DNA of 64,000 nucleotides from positions 42,323,381-42,387,380 of the forward strand of contig NW_022098036.1 in the NCBI RefSeq assembly GCF_002288925.2. The letters are read 5' to 3'. Source of the stretch: Delphinapterus leucas. Lineage: Eukaryota > Chordata > Mammalia > Artiodactyla > Monodontidae. Shown piece after piece: positions 1-11,830 of the stretch (positions are counted from its first letter, which is position 1; every line of letters starts with the position of its first letter). The position numbers and the translations under genes were made by a program. The notes under the pieces were generated by a model. The model had not been told where the DNA came from, did no database searches, and saw only the letters and a list, made by a program, of their open reading frames with translations.

Positions 1-2626
1 CATGTTGAATACGAATTACCTCAGTTCTGCAGCTTTCTATGTCTTTTTAATGCATTCTGTTTCAGGGTCACTTTCAATCAATATTTCATTTACTTACTGA
101 GATTGAATGGGCGCTCTGAGACACAGTGTGCTGTTTATCATACAGATTGGACACCTCATTCTAGATCCAAGATCTTTTCCTCAACACTGGGAGCTGTCCT
201 TTCAGCACCACAAAATTACTGCTTGAAGTTGCATTGCAGTTTTTTTTTCTTTTCCTTTATCACTGGGAGCTTTTCTTTCAGCAACACAACATTGCACCTA
301 GACTTTTTAAACGGCTGCCTTCCTCTTTGCACTGAAGACCAGTTTCGTCTGCACTTCCAGTTATTGCTCTTACCTGTAGGACTTCCAATCCTAATTCACT
401 TCACCCACCCCACTCCTGAAACAGTTAAATGTATCTATTTCTGTGGAAGTCATTTTCTCATTGAATGATCAGAAACAAAGATAAATTCTAACCTGTAACG
501 GCTCATTTCGACTCATTGCTTACAATAGATCTAAGCTCTTTTTTCTGCTTATTCGACTCCTTCCGGCTTCCCATCACATCTGTAACAAACTTTTTAAAAT
601 GATATTGCCACACCACCATGCACAAGCCTACCTGCACAGTAGAGATAGATTATTCCATCGTATTCAGATGGTTAACAGAGGTTAGCAAGTCCTGTATTAT
701 ATATTTATATCGCTTTCTAAGAAAGTGCATATTAATGTTTACTTTAAGAATGTGTAAATGGTGCTATCAAGAATCTGATAAATTTTATCCCAGTTTTTTG
801 TGTACCACTTCTAATGTATGAGATTTATTTTTCTATTGGAAAAAATAAACAGTATGAAAGCATTAAATTGGTAGATTTTAGTAATTTAACAATGAATGGA
901 ATCCCTATGTTACAGGCCCTATCTTTTCTTGGAAATTTTAGTGGTGGTAATAGATTTCAACAAAGGTACTGATGATAATCACTTTCCTTTTAGTCCATTC
1001 TTATATTACATTCTTGATTCACATGCTGATTCCTCACTGAGTCCTTAAGTAAATTTTATTTACTGTAAGTCTTCTCCAAGAAAGGAATTCTTGCTTTCCA
1101 AGGCAGCAATTGAAAGGAGATGAAAATATAATTTAATACTCTTTACATCACAGACATGATTTGAGACCAGTTACTCTGTTAGTAGGAGAAATTCATCATT
1201 CATTAAATGCAGGGCAAGCATGGCTATCCATAATAATTTTAAGTGCAATGCAGTCTTATAAATTTAATGTACACACTTTATTTAAATGATGCAAACAGCC
1301 ATATGAAATAGCACATGATTAGAAAACAGGATGAACTCATTTTGCCTCCTGCTTGGTTTCTCATAAACATGAGTACATAATATTGTTATGCACTGTTGTT
1401 CATAGATGTCTTATTACATAAAGGGTAAGTATCATATTACTTTAACAGATTATTTTTGGAATTCTGCATGTTATTTTTTGTCTCATCAGATATGTGCCCC
1501 CAATTAAATAACATTTTCCCCCAAAATGTAAGTATTAGAAAACTTGTCATGTTAATTTTGAAAAAAATTGAAGTGTAGTACATATTACTAGATAGGATGT
1601 CATTCCATTGGTCTATATTTAAAAAAAAAACAAACTACTGTTCTTGAAAATTGAAGCATTACCTTGTGTAATTAATAATCAACTCAGATTTGTAAATAAA
1701 ATATTGTTTAAATCTAAAGTATTCAATATTTTGATTAGATTATTTTTTTAAGGAAAAATATTTAACGTGTATGTGCCGAATTTTTTTTTAAATAGTTTTT
1801 TATAATTGCGATGAAAGAGCAATTGTCTCATTACAAGTGGTACAGAAGCCAATACTTGGGTTACCATAGATATATAAACAAGTAAAAACTGTGGAACAAG
1901 TTTCAAGCTCATTTTGGAAAAAAAAACAGTTCTGTAGAAATGCATATTTGTATTTGTTTCTCTAATAAATCTGCAAATAGCTTTAAACACAAATTAGTTT
2001 TAATTATTTAAATTATGAGTTCTGTTAAGTAATTTAATATGTTTTGTCTTACATTTTGTGAAAACATTGTCTCATGAAATTAATAGAGGCTTATTGTGAA
2101 AATCAAGGTAGGTCTGCATTTATTTGAAAAGGTCAGGTATTTAGCATTTAAGTATGTTTACCTCTGTGAACTGATTAAAGAATTTTTATGAAAAACATGC
2201 TTCTTCCCCCTGCTCCCACCAGCAAAATCACATCAGTTTGGCCACTGCCCCAAACAATAAAAGACTAATTTACATCGGCTTTGACTCAGAATCAAATAAA
2301 AGAGCAACAAATAAGTGAAATCATATGTTCAAATGGCTGATAATCAAAAGATTGATACAGATATCTGACTTCTTTATATATAGCAATGAAGAAAATTTGG
2401 ACTCTTCTGAGCCACAGTGCCTCAATCTTCTTTAATGTGATTTACATATTATGATTAAAGTTGTTACACAGAATGCATATATTTCCCTTGAATTGTGACT
2501 TTATAATGCAATGTTTAAAATGTTTTAAGGTAAAATACAGTCATCTGTTTCTGTTATTAAATAATGTAGAGTCCCCATTTTATAAAAACTGCTTTGTAAA
2601 GGATAGATATACTAGATGATTATTGA
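1..2626. other. AT-rich unique sequence with no gene seen
   Basis: This stretch is strongly AT-rich with long A and T runs. The open frames in it (up to about 120 codons) have no recognisable domain, and their composition follows the local base bias. I recognise no interspersed repeat except a local direct duplication at about 174-296. It is best read as intergenic or deep intronic DNA. Confidence 0.6.
174..296 (+). repeat. Local direct repeat, two copies about 76 bp apart
   Basis: The segments 185-222 and 261-296 align closely. Both begin CACTGGGAGC, share CTTTCAGCA and CACAA, and end in GC. The similarity extends upstream through TCTTTTCCT. A weaker third copy may lie near 320-370 (CACTGAAGACC ... 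TTATTGC). This looks like a small segmental duplication or a decayed minisatellite, not a known transposon. Confidence 0.7.

Positions 2627-2660
<34 letters not shown>
2627..2660. repeat. (TG)n/(TA)n compound microsatellite
   Basis: Five TG units at 2627-2636 are followed directly by about eleven TA units to 2659, then a T run. This is a simple compound dinucleotide repeat and is likely to vary in length between individuals. Confidence 0.95.
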
Positions 2661-2667
<7 letters not shown>

Positions 2668-5600
2668 TAAGTTGTCATTCTGCTTGAGCAGAGATGCTAA
2701 ATAAGCTTTTGGTTAAGGACTCAATTGAGTATTCCAATTCTATTGAACTACAAAGAGCATTCAAATTATAATGAAGTCTTTGGCTTTACCAATTTATATT
2801 TATTAGTAAAATGTTTTGGGAGATCTGGCTTATGAAAACTTTAACATATTCTAAGAGTGTTGTTCATTGGCTTATCCAATTTTACAGCTTTTGGTCAATA
2901 ACAAAAGTACTGTTTCTTGTCAGTATTTAAGATTATGGGTAATTATATCTTTTTATTTCCTTTAAAGGAATTATTGTAACCTAATTTCCAAATAATGACT
3001 TCTCAAAATTTCACACTTTTAATGCTATATTATTTTTTCTAAATGTTAGAATATTATAGAATAATATTAGAATATTATAGATCAAGTCCATAGTATATAA
3101 TGTATTAAAATATTTCAATATATTTACCAAAACATCTTGGGTAGATTTGGTTATTTTATGGTATTTCTATATTTTATGCTGTCTATTTTAGGAGATAAAT
3201 GCTGAAAAAGGTTCTGATTAAAGGAAGCCCATATAGACTACAAGTGAGACCAATCCATGCTGAAATTGTATTGTAAAATAAAGTATTACTTTTAGGGTTT
3301 AAAGCATAGACAAGAATCAAATTGTAATTTAAAAAAATATTAGCGGGATACAAATTAACCTGTATCTCATGTTAAAAAAAAAAAACTGTTTTGAATCTAG
3401 TAAATCAAAGCCTAACCATTGTATTTCCAAAATAGGATAAAAAGTAAAAACCTTTTCCTTCCAGTTCTGTACAGGATACATTTTGTGGGGTTCAAGTCCC
3501 TGGTAAAAAGCGTTTCCTATTAAATTCACCACTTAGGAGAGACAACTCTTAGAAATCTGTAACATTTCTATCTTACATCAAGATTATGGTGTTTTTGTGG
3601 GGAGGGGTAACGTTTAAACACAGGCAGATAGAAGGAGGATAGAGGCAATTTTAAGCTCTATTTGCATTCAAACTACTTGTTTTATAAAAAATGATTCGGA
3701 AGGCCAAATACTCAATTACCTATTTTCAGTTAGATTTTCTCATCGCTTTGCCAGTAGAAGGAAAACCTTTGAGGCTGAACTTCCTGTGAAGTTTGACTCC
3801 ATAAATTCTAGAAAATGTTACTTTTACGTGCACTACAAAGACTTAATCTAGAGAACTTTACAAAATTCATTTTTTTCCTTCAAATTGATGAAACTGATTT
3901 TTTATACATTCTAGCAGATAGCTAAATATAACCATTGTTCATTGTCTTAAGAATATGCTTATAATTTCAAAGCCTTAAACAATCGCCAGTGTAATTATTT
4001 CTGAACATAAAAATTCTTTCAGTGACATTTTAAAACCTTTCTTAGGACTTTTAAAGAAGCTTTCCCCGTATTCTCTTCCATTTAAGAACTACTTCATTTA
4101 AGATAATTTGATTGAGTAGCTTAAAAAATTATAGCCATTGTTTCTGTTAATTGGCATGTTACTTTGTTTTTATCTTATGCATTAACTTTTATTTATTATA
4201 CAATAGTTTTCTCTAGATACAAAAATATTTGAAGGCTTTATAGATTATTATGATGGTTTTTAAAAAAACGTTCTGAAGAGAATTCTAGATACTGATGGAT
4301 CCAGTCATCATCAGTATGCTTAAAAATAGCTCCTGGACAAACTCCGAATCTGTTAGGCATTAGTTTTCAAGTGGATTTCTTCCTTGTGAGCAAAGTCGGG
4401 AATTCTAAATGCCTAGCTCAGATAAAAAGGGAAAAAAGATGGTGTAAGAAGGCAAAGCCCTGGAGAACCAGTCTTTCAAAGAGTGACAGAGTAACCAAAT
4501 CAGAGTCCTGAGCCAACAAGGATACCTCATTCTGAGACTTTGACATTGCTCAGGCATACAGAGGTTAATGACAATGTAAGGTTATCTCTGTTGCACATGT
4601 TCGTATTTTGTGGGTTTGTCATATCTTGGGTATTATTTTCAAATTAATACTACACTGATAGGTCTCCTATAGTGATAAGCAAAGATATGCACTAAATTAC
4701 CAATGAAATGGCATGTAGAATGTAATGATACTGAAAAAACATGTTATTACATTATGCTGGTAATACTGCCCTACTATCTTCATTACACCAAATACTTACA
4801 GATTGACACACAATTTTTGATTATTTTCTTTATTTCTTGTTCATATCTGTATCACTTTTTATCCTGCCATGAAGAAATCATGGAGGAGAGGGATTTCTAA
4901 TAATTTAAAAATTTTAAGCACAATGTTATATACAGAAGCACAAAGTTGATAATAAAATTAAAAATTCAATTACAAAATCCTTACTTTTCTGAATAGTAGG
5001 TTATAACAATTGAGATTATACTATGTATATACTGATTCTAATTCTGAACTGAGAGTAAATTATCTTCACTATCAATAAGAATGCCACCATCTATCTATGG
5101 TAAAACAATAAAACTAATATAACTAAGCTTATCACACCTCTTTTTATAACACTTCAAATGTTTGAGAAATACAAAGTTACAGTTTAAAAAGTTACAATAT
5201 TAATTATAATTTTTTTCTCATTAATGTCAGCTTTATTGCCATTAAGGCTTAAGTATATTTAAAAAGTTGAACTTCTAAAATTAAATTTTTGCAGGACTTT
5301 AATAAATATAAAAGTAGACAATTTTTTTCTCAAGTATTATTAATAAAAGTATTTTCACAAATGATTTCCCAATATGCGATGAGATTATAATAACTGATAT
5401 TTTATCTTCTGCCATATACAGAATGCACATTTACTCCTTATTTAATTTTCAATATTGTAAGATGCATGTATTAATTTTATCCATATGTCTCAGAAAATGA
5501 AATAATATAGAACTGCTAAGTCTCAACACACTAAGATAAAATTAATAAATTGAAAATTTATCCCACTTTACTGAGGACATAAAGATTTCAAATTTATAAA

Positions 5601-6210
5601 TTAAAATTATAAATAAAATGTATTAGAATATTTTAAATAGTAAGCAACTTTAAAGCAAGTTGTGTTTTTGTTTCCAAAAAGTTTATATAGTCTGAAACTT
5701 TCAGAATCATAACTGTCATGTAAAGCAAAATACACTAGTAAGCATGTTTCCTTAAATTTTACATGTTATCTCCTTATGGATACCTTGATAAGTGCAGAAA
5801 TAAAGCCAAACCTTTATGAGAAGTCAGGCATTTTGTGGGAATAACATGTTCAAGCGATTGGAATAACATGGTAGGGATATATGGAATTACTTGGAATAAA
5901 TGTGTATCTCTTCATCTGTCCAATGCATGGTTAGATATGTGGCCCTAGAGAAAACTTTTATTTCATTTTGAGTGCTCACAAGATGCAACATACTACAGAC
6001 TTTCAAAGCTATTTTCTAAGTGCTATTTTTGGTCAAGTTTGCTTTAGGAGTGAATAAGGAAAGTCCTGCCACTTGGTAGATTTTTTTTAAATTAAGCAAT
6101 GTACATTTTCTCAAACTACCAAAGAATGCACATGATATAGAAGAATCAAATGTTGGAAAGTTTGCTGACTTTTACGTGGATAGTTTATCTTCCAAGTAAG
6201 AAAAACTTGG

Positions 6211-6265
6211 GGGAGTGAATTAATAATACATATTCAGGGGGAGTGAATTAAAAATACATACTCAG
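6211..6265 (+). repeat. 28-bp tandem duplication
   Basis: Two adjacent copies begin GGGAGTGAATTAA at 6211 and 6239 and both run to a CAG. They differ at only a few bases. The period is 28 bp and no third copy is seen. It is probably a recent replication-slippage duplication. Confidence 0.85.
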
Positions 6266-7075
6266 GAGGTGTTTAAATTTTATTTAGGAAATGCACATTT
6301 CAAAACCAAAGGAAAATTAATTAGTCCACATCGATTTTAATTTGAATAAATAGCATATATTTGGATAAATAAATGACATTATGGAAGTTATATAAAATGG
6401 ATGTCAATTTCTTTCAATATACATAAGAGTACTAATACATTGTTTCTTGGCTATTCTTTTGGGCATCTACATTTTCAAGTATTCATAAGAGTCATTTGGT
6501 TTTATTTTTTTTAATTTATTGAATCTTTAAGTGTACTAAATTATGAAGATTATTGTATAAAAAGAAATCAAAATATTAATGTGTTCTTTTAAAGTTGTAA
6601 AAAAGTTCAGAAATGACATTTTATGAGAGACCAGTTTTAAAATATGAATAAGATCTAAAGGAAATTTTTTAAAGTTCTGCAATAACAATTCTTTGTCTAT
6701 TATTTGCTGTTCTTTTTCTGAGAGGCAGGAAATTTAAAATGTGTGGACAAGTTCCATATTTGGTGTAAATTGCTCTTTATATAGTTTATAATTATTTTTC
6801 AGTCTCCTTAATGGTCAAATGCACTCCTTATGTATTTCATCTTTCCTTATTTATTTGATTATCAAAATAGTTGTGAGACTCTAATTAACTCTATCATATC
6901 CAATTTAACCATCACATTTAACATATCCAAAGGTTCTTGTTTTTTTTTTAAGTATAATTATAACACTTAAAATTTTAAGTCCTAGAAGTGACTCAGTTGT
7001 TTTAACGGAGTGTTTTGATCACACATTCCTTATACTAAGTGGTTTTTTTAAATTTCCAAAATTGTGTTAAATTGT

Positions 7076-7116
7076 ATTATATATATATATATTTCTATTC
7101 CTTTAATATATATATT
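7076..7116. repeat. Interrupted (TA)n microsatellite
   Basis: Two TA tracts, at about 7077-7092 and 7105-7115, are separated by TTTCTATTCCTTTAA. This is simple-sequence DNA in AT-rich surroundings. Confidence 0.85.
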
Positions 7117-7764
7117 TCCTAACTCTTTCATCAAATGATGCTATTTTCCAGTTGGCAAGTAGCCTTTGCATATTCACTATTAATAATATATTTGTCTTTA
7201 TTTTTATAGGCCTACAGGAAAAGCAAAAGTACATAATCACTGAAAATACTCTTTATAAAACATCCTGTTTGCCTTACATTTTAGAGTGATGGCAAAAATT
7301 TTAGGACTAATGTGTCCATTCCATAGTAGGAAATTTATTTTTATCTAAAATAATAATTATCAATCAATAGCATGACCTGGTGAGAAAAAAATACAACTAT
7401 ATTAATCTCAAATGCTTTAAAATTATTACCTGTACCTTGCTTTCTAAATGAAGAAACATATAAACCATTTGAGTTTATTAGATTTTCCAATTTGCATTCT
7501 ACCCTAAAGCAGAATCTAGGCAAGAAGTATAATTCATCTAGCCCAGAATGTATTGAAGTTAATTCTCTAGATAAATGATATCCAAAATAAAGCATCCAAC
7601 ATAAAGAACTTAAGTTATAGGTATGATTTCTGTAATACCAAAATAAAACCAGTAAATATCAGGGTGCTTGTTGTAAATAATCAGAAAAAAGATTTTGTGA
7701 CTCCTCTTAAGTAGTTAGGGTCATTATCAGAAAATTTAAAGAACATCAGCTAGAAAATATAAAT

Positions 7765-7935
7765 CCCACAGACAAAGCATGACATGAGGAAAAAAGTGGA
7801 CCTTGGAGCAAAGAGGGATTTGAATCTCAGTGTCACTCCTACAGTTAGTAAGGACTTCCAGTATCATGTATAGAATATGGGCATCACAATTACCTCAGCA
7901 TATAAGGATTAAGTGAGAATGTTTGTTTTAAATTC
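7765..7935 (+). repeat. Probable MIR-type SINE fragment
   Basis: The order of motifs fits the middle and 3' part of a mammalian MIR or MIR3. There is a GATTTGAATCTCAG block, a degraded 'xxTCATxTATAGAATATGGGCAT' block, and then ATAAGGATTAAGTGAGAATG. Divergence is high, as expected for this ancient family, so the edges are loose. Confidence 0.6.
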
Positions 7936-8502
7936 CTGATTTTCAGTACCTAAATTCAACCTCAAGGAGACAAGAGATTTTCAATAAATATCAATTGCCT
8001 CTAAAAATGAAAGGAAACAAATTCATAAACTGTATTTAACCGGAGTCTAGTAAAGTTTGTGAATACACTTTATAAAATGTATGCACCTGAAGGAATCAAA
8101 GATAAAGATCTAAATTTGAAAACCTTAGACCTCACAGAAAAGTACCTACATACAATACAAACATGAGACGTTATCTATTTTCTCATACCCATTTTTATTA
8201 CATTTCCATCTGGATGACCCCCATAAAGATATTACAACAGATTTTTACTAAATAATCAATAGAATTCCTCATATTGGCTAAAAGCAAACAGCAGCAATTC
8301 CCTAAATTAATCAAAGAGTAGAAAAAGATTAAACAAAGATGTGGCTTTTTAATCCTTTTTATTAATTCAACAAAATAAAAATTCTAATTACAGGTACAAG
8401 AAAATGTTTATGAACACTCAAAAAAGACACACTTTTTAAATATATCTTCCTGTGCCCATAAACTTCAATGAATAAATTAGAAAAACAGAAAACTTGTAAT
8501 AT

Positions 8503-8725
8503 TATGAATTTTTTTTTTTTTTTTTTGTGGTACGCGGGCCTCTCACTGTTGTGGCCTCTCCCGTTGCGGAGCACAGGCTCCGGACGCGCAGGCTCAGCGG
8601 CCATGGCTCACGGGCCCAGCCACTCCGCGGCATGTGGGATCTTCCCGGACCGGGGCACGAACCCGCGTGCCCTGCATCGGCAGGCGGACTCTCAACCACT
8701 GCGCCACCAGGGAAGCCCTATGAAT
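8503..8725 (-). repeat. CHR-type tRNA-derived SINE, short cetacean form
   Basis: Read on the minus strand this is a complete element: GGGCTTCCCTGGTGGCGCAG head, tRNA-like A box (TGGCGCAGTGG) and B box (GGTTCG), the short body ending GGCCCGCGTACC, and an A tail (T run at 8509-8526). The 7-bp flanks TATGAAT at 8503-8509 and 8719-8725 are its likely target-site duplication. The several open frames across it, coding G/P/R-rich peptides, are artefacts of its GC content. The short body, lacking the older 3' tail, is the type found in whales and dolphins. Confidence 0.95.
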
Positions 8726-11700
8726 GTTTATAATAGAAAAACTTGCAATTAATAAAAAGACCTTCAGATTAAATAAACATTAACAATTGATGACTTTATT
8801 TGAGAAAACAAGTTCAGTGAACTGACAGGTTTATCAGATTGTCCATTAATTAGTCTTATTTCAATTTAAATCTTCCATAAACCCCTCCAAAAAAATAAAA
8901 CAAAACCCTGCTGCTGCTTTATCATGTAAATAAAAGAATAAACAATAAATAACTGGAAATTCACCAATAATGTACTATGTTGAACATTAATAAAATCTTA
9001 CATAATATCTCAACAAAATTTTGTTGTGTTTAGTGCTTAACATTCTACATCTCAAATAATTTCCCTGTATATTATTTTTAAATTTATTTAATCTTTAGTA
9101 AAGTTAGTATATAATAAAATTTAAAATATACCACATACCACTATATTTAAAAGGTCTAGTGCACATACATTTTTAAAAGTAAAAGGAAATTTGATTTGAA
9201 ATTTTTAAAGGTAATAAAAGTCTACTTCTGAGAAAGAACTCTTGAAAGCTAATGAAAAGATTCTGGGATATGACTGTTTCTTAATGGAAGAATTGTAGGA
9301 TAACAGGTAAATATTCAGGTCATTAAAGAACTGCAACGATCAAGGATAAGTTTATACGATAAGGAAAACGAGAGGAAATTTGGCAGTCTTTGTGGAGTGT
9401 ATTTTGTGGAATAATTTTAGCCATACCACATTACACAGAGTGTGTTTACAGCTTGCATAGCAAATTTAAGGTTTAAATAAATCAGCAGATCCCTACATTT
9501 TTACAATAAGATCATAATTATACCCTAAAGTTTTCAAAATGCTTTGACATCGCATCAATTTAAATTGTTTTCTTCACAACAATCCCTTGAAAATGGCAGA
9601 ACTAGTATCAAATGATTTTTCCTTAAGCCATGATAATTTTTTTCCTTAGGCCATGAAAATAATTTACCCAATTTCAATACTGGGGAGAAGGGCAAGACAT
9701 AACTATTTAGTCGTAGCGGGAACTTTAACACACACCACATTGTACTACAAAAGGTAGCTCTTGGGCAGTTAAAAAAAGAAAAATCTCATATTAGAATTTA
9801 AAAGTTATGGTCAGCATTTCACCAGAATAGAAACAGAAAACAAAAGGTAATTTGGACAATCCCATGGGAAAAATTGACACTTCAATTAATATTAAGTGGG
9901 TCTTTGAATCCTTGAAATATCTGTCATTTTAGTAATAGCTACTGGTTGTGCGATATTTAAAACTCTAACGAGAATATATTTTAAAACACTCATTCCCCTA
10001 CATAATTTGAACAACCAATACCTTTGCTGAAATTGGCTCTTAAGCTCAGCTCCCCTATTTGGCTAAGAAGCAATCATCATCAATGCATCAGATTTAGTAT
10101 ACAGGCAAAGACTTAAAACATGGTTCAGTGCTTTTTTTCTACTAAAATGTGTTTAACTTTATTATGGACGTAATAAATTACTAGCTTCTTAGAAGGATAA
10201 TTACAAAAGTTACATGGTCTGAAGATATTTTTGAAAGGAATGCAAAATGGAAACTCAAGGACACAGAATTGCTTTTCGACTGTGGGCAAGAGTTATTCAC
10301 TGTAAAGGGTGTATTTAAGCACTTTATAGAGGTTAACCAAATGATATTCAGTGTAACATATTACATAAAAGCCTAGATCTCTAGGATAAAAGTATATTTG
10401 CTACCTTTAAAATGTTTCCTAAGACCAACTATAATGGAAAAGAAGCACATATTGCGGGCAGGAGGAAAGTACAAGATGGATATCCAAACTAAGCTAAGGC
10501 AGTGTTAAGAACTCTCGTTATTTGAAAACAAGAGGATTTTAAGAATTAAGTAGTTTTTTCATTTTTATTAAATTGAAATATTGGCAATGGTAATCTCAGA
10601 ACATTTTGCTTGCTATGGTCTTGAAAGCATTAAATTGAATACTGTGATTAATGTTCAAAATACACTATTTTTCAAATGTTAAGAAAAGTTCTTTGAATTT
10701 AAAAAGGCTATGAAGATTCAGTTAATAGGGAAAAAAGGGAAATGAATCATTCTCAAATTGAACTTTGAAGTCTAGTTTATTTGGGCATATTAATTTCTAG
10801 TGTATAATAAGCAATGGTAATCATCTTAATCATTTTTGGTAGGTGAATATATTCATTAAGAAGATAGAATAAGATAATGAATATCCTAGAACCTAGATAT
10901 TTTAAATCAACACTCTAAAATTATTTCTTAATGCCATGAATGTAATATAGTGACCAATTCTTGTTATCATGGCCAACAAAGATAGTTCTGAAACATAATT
11001 TAAAGAGTGAATATGGAATAGTGTATGAAATTCTAAACAGTCTATAATAAGTGCAGTAAAAATGAATTACAAATAGTGACCCTAAATAAAGGAAGGCTTA
11101 TTTTATCAGAATTGATCAATAGTCTACAGACTTTACCCAGTGCCATAGGAGTATCATACCAAATATTTTTAAGAACTAACTCTAAAGGGAAAACATATTT
11201 TTTAACTCTGCTGAAATTTTAACCATGATTTTTAAAGGGAGAGGTGATTTTGATGTTTTTCAGGGAATTTCTTTATTTGTGATTCAGAACCCTTTTCTAA
11301 CTTGGTCTTTGTGTGTTTAAAATTACTTCTAAGGCTTAGGAGGGAATTGCATTTCAGTCCAAAAGCCTATGTTTACTGGTCTAACTAGGGAAAATGTTTT
11401 ATTTTTATTTGAGAAATATATTAAAGTTATATGTAAAGTTGGTTACTATACAATCTTAGGAAACACCTTTTGTGTGTTAATAAGAGAAAAGCCATAGCAT
11501 AGAAATGTACATGAAAAAATGATCCAGCTTTATTTTTCTTGCTGTCTAGTTTTCTCTAACTTCTCTGTCTGAAAATGTTGTGAACATTATTCACTAGGGA
11601 AAATTACATACATGCAAAATATGAAGTATGTGCCTGGCATATTGAGAGAAACAGCAGCTCTACACTGTGGGCAGTGAGAAGACTGAAGATGATCCTGTGG

Positions 11701-11729
11701 GCTGCAGACAACAAAGATGAAGATGACAG
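8726..11729. other. AT-rich unique sequence
   Basis: No gene or confidently named repeat is seen over 3 kb. A 23-bp near-duplication around CCTTAAGCCATGA lies at 9615-9660. Open frames are under 70 codons. The sequence is AT-rich with scattered A and T runs, typical of a mammalian gene desert. Confidence 0.55.
9615..9660 (+). repeat. 23-bp tandem duplication
   Basis: The blocks around CCTTAAGCCATGA (from 9621) and CCTTAGGCCATGA (from 9644) follow each other with a 23-bp period and share flanking T runs. This is probably slippage-derived. Confidence 0.75.
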
Positions 11730-11830
11730 TATCAACTTACATTTGCATTTTACTGTACAAAGTTCAAAACACTCCCAAGTACTTATCTCATTTGATTCCT
11801 TATAACCCACCCTTTAAAATAGCAAAACTC
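11730..11830 (+). repeat. Possible MIR core fragment
   Basis: ACTTACATTTGCATTTTACTG, AAGTACTTATCTCATTTGATT and CCTTATAACCCACCC match the order of the MIR block for mobility, size and 'TTTACATxxATTATCTCATTTAAT', then 'CCTCACAACAACCC'. The similarity is weak and short. Confidence 0.45.

Larger units (their letters stand above)
2661..7764. other. Long AT-rich unique sequence
   Basis: No gene, RNA gene or confidently recognised transposon is visible. The stretch holds small local duplications (about 3047-3080 and 6211-6265), a short TA repeat near 7.1 kb, and many A/T homopolymer runs. Open frames are below 90 codons and look random. Confidence 0.55.

Noticed and set aside
8362..8752. Several overlapping frames of 65-94 codons encoding G/P/R-rich peptides
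   Set aside because: They lie over the SINE at 8.50-8.73 kb, and near-identical peptides recur at 14.2, 25.0, 30.1, 30.8 and 37.6 kb. They are translations of SINE sequence, not genes.
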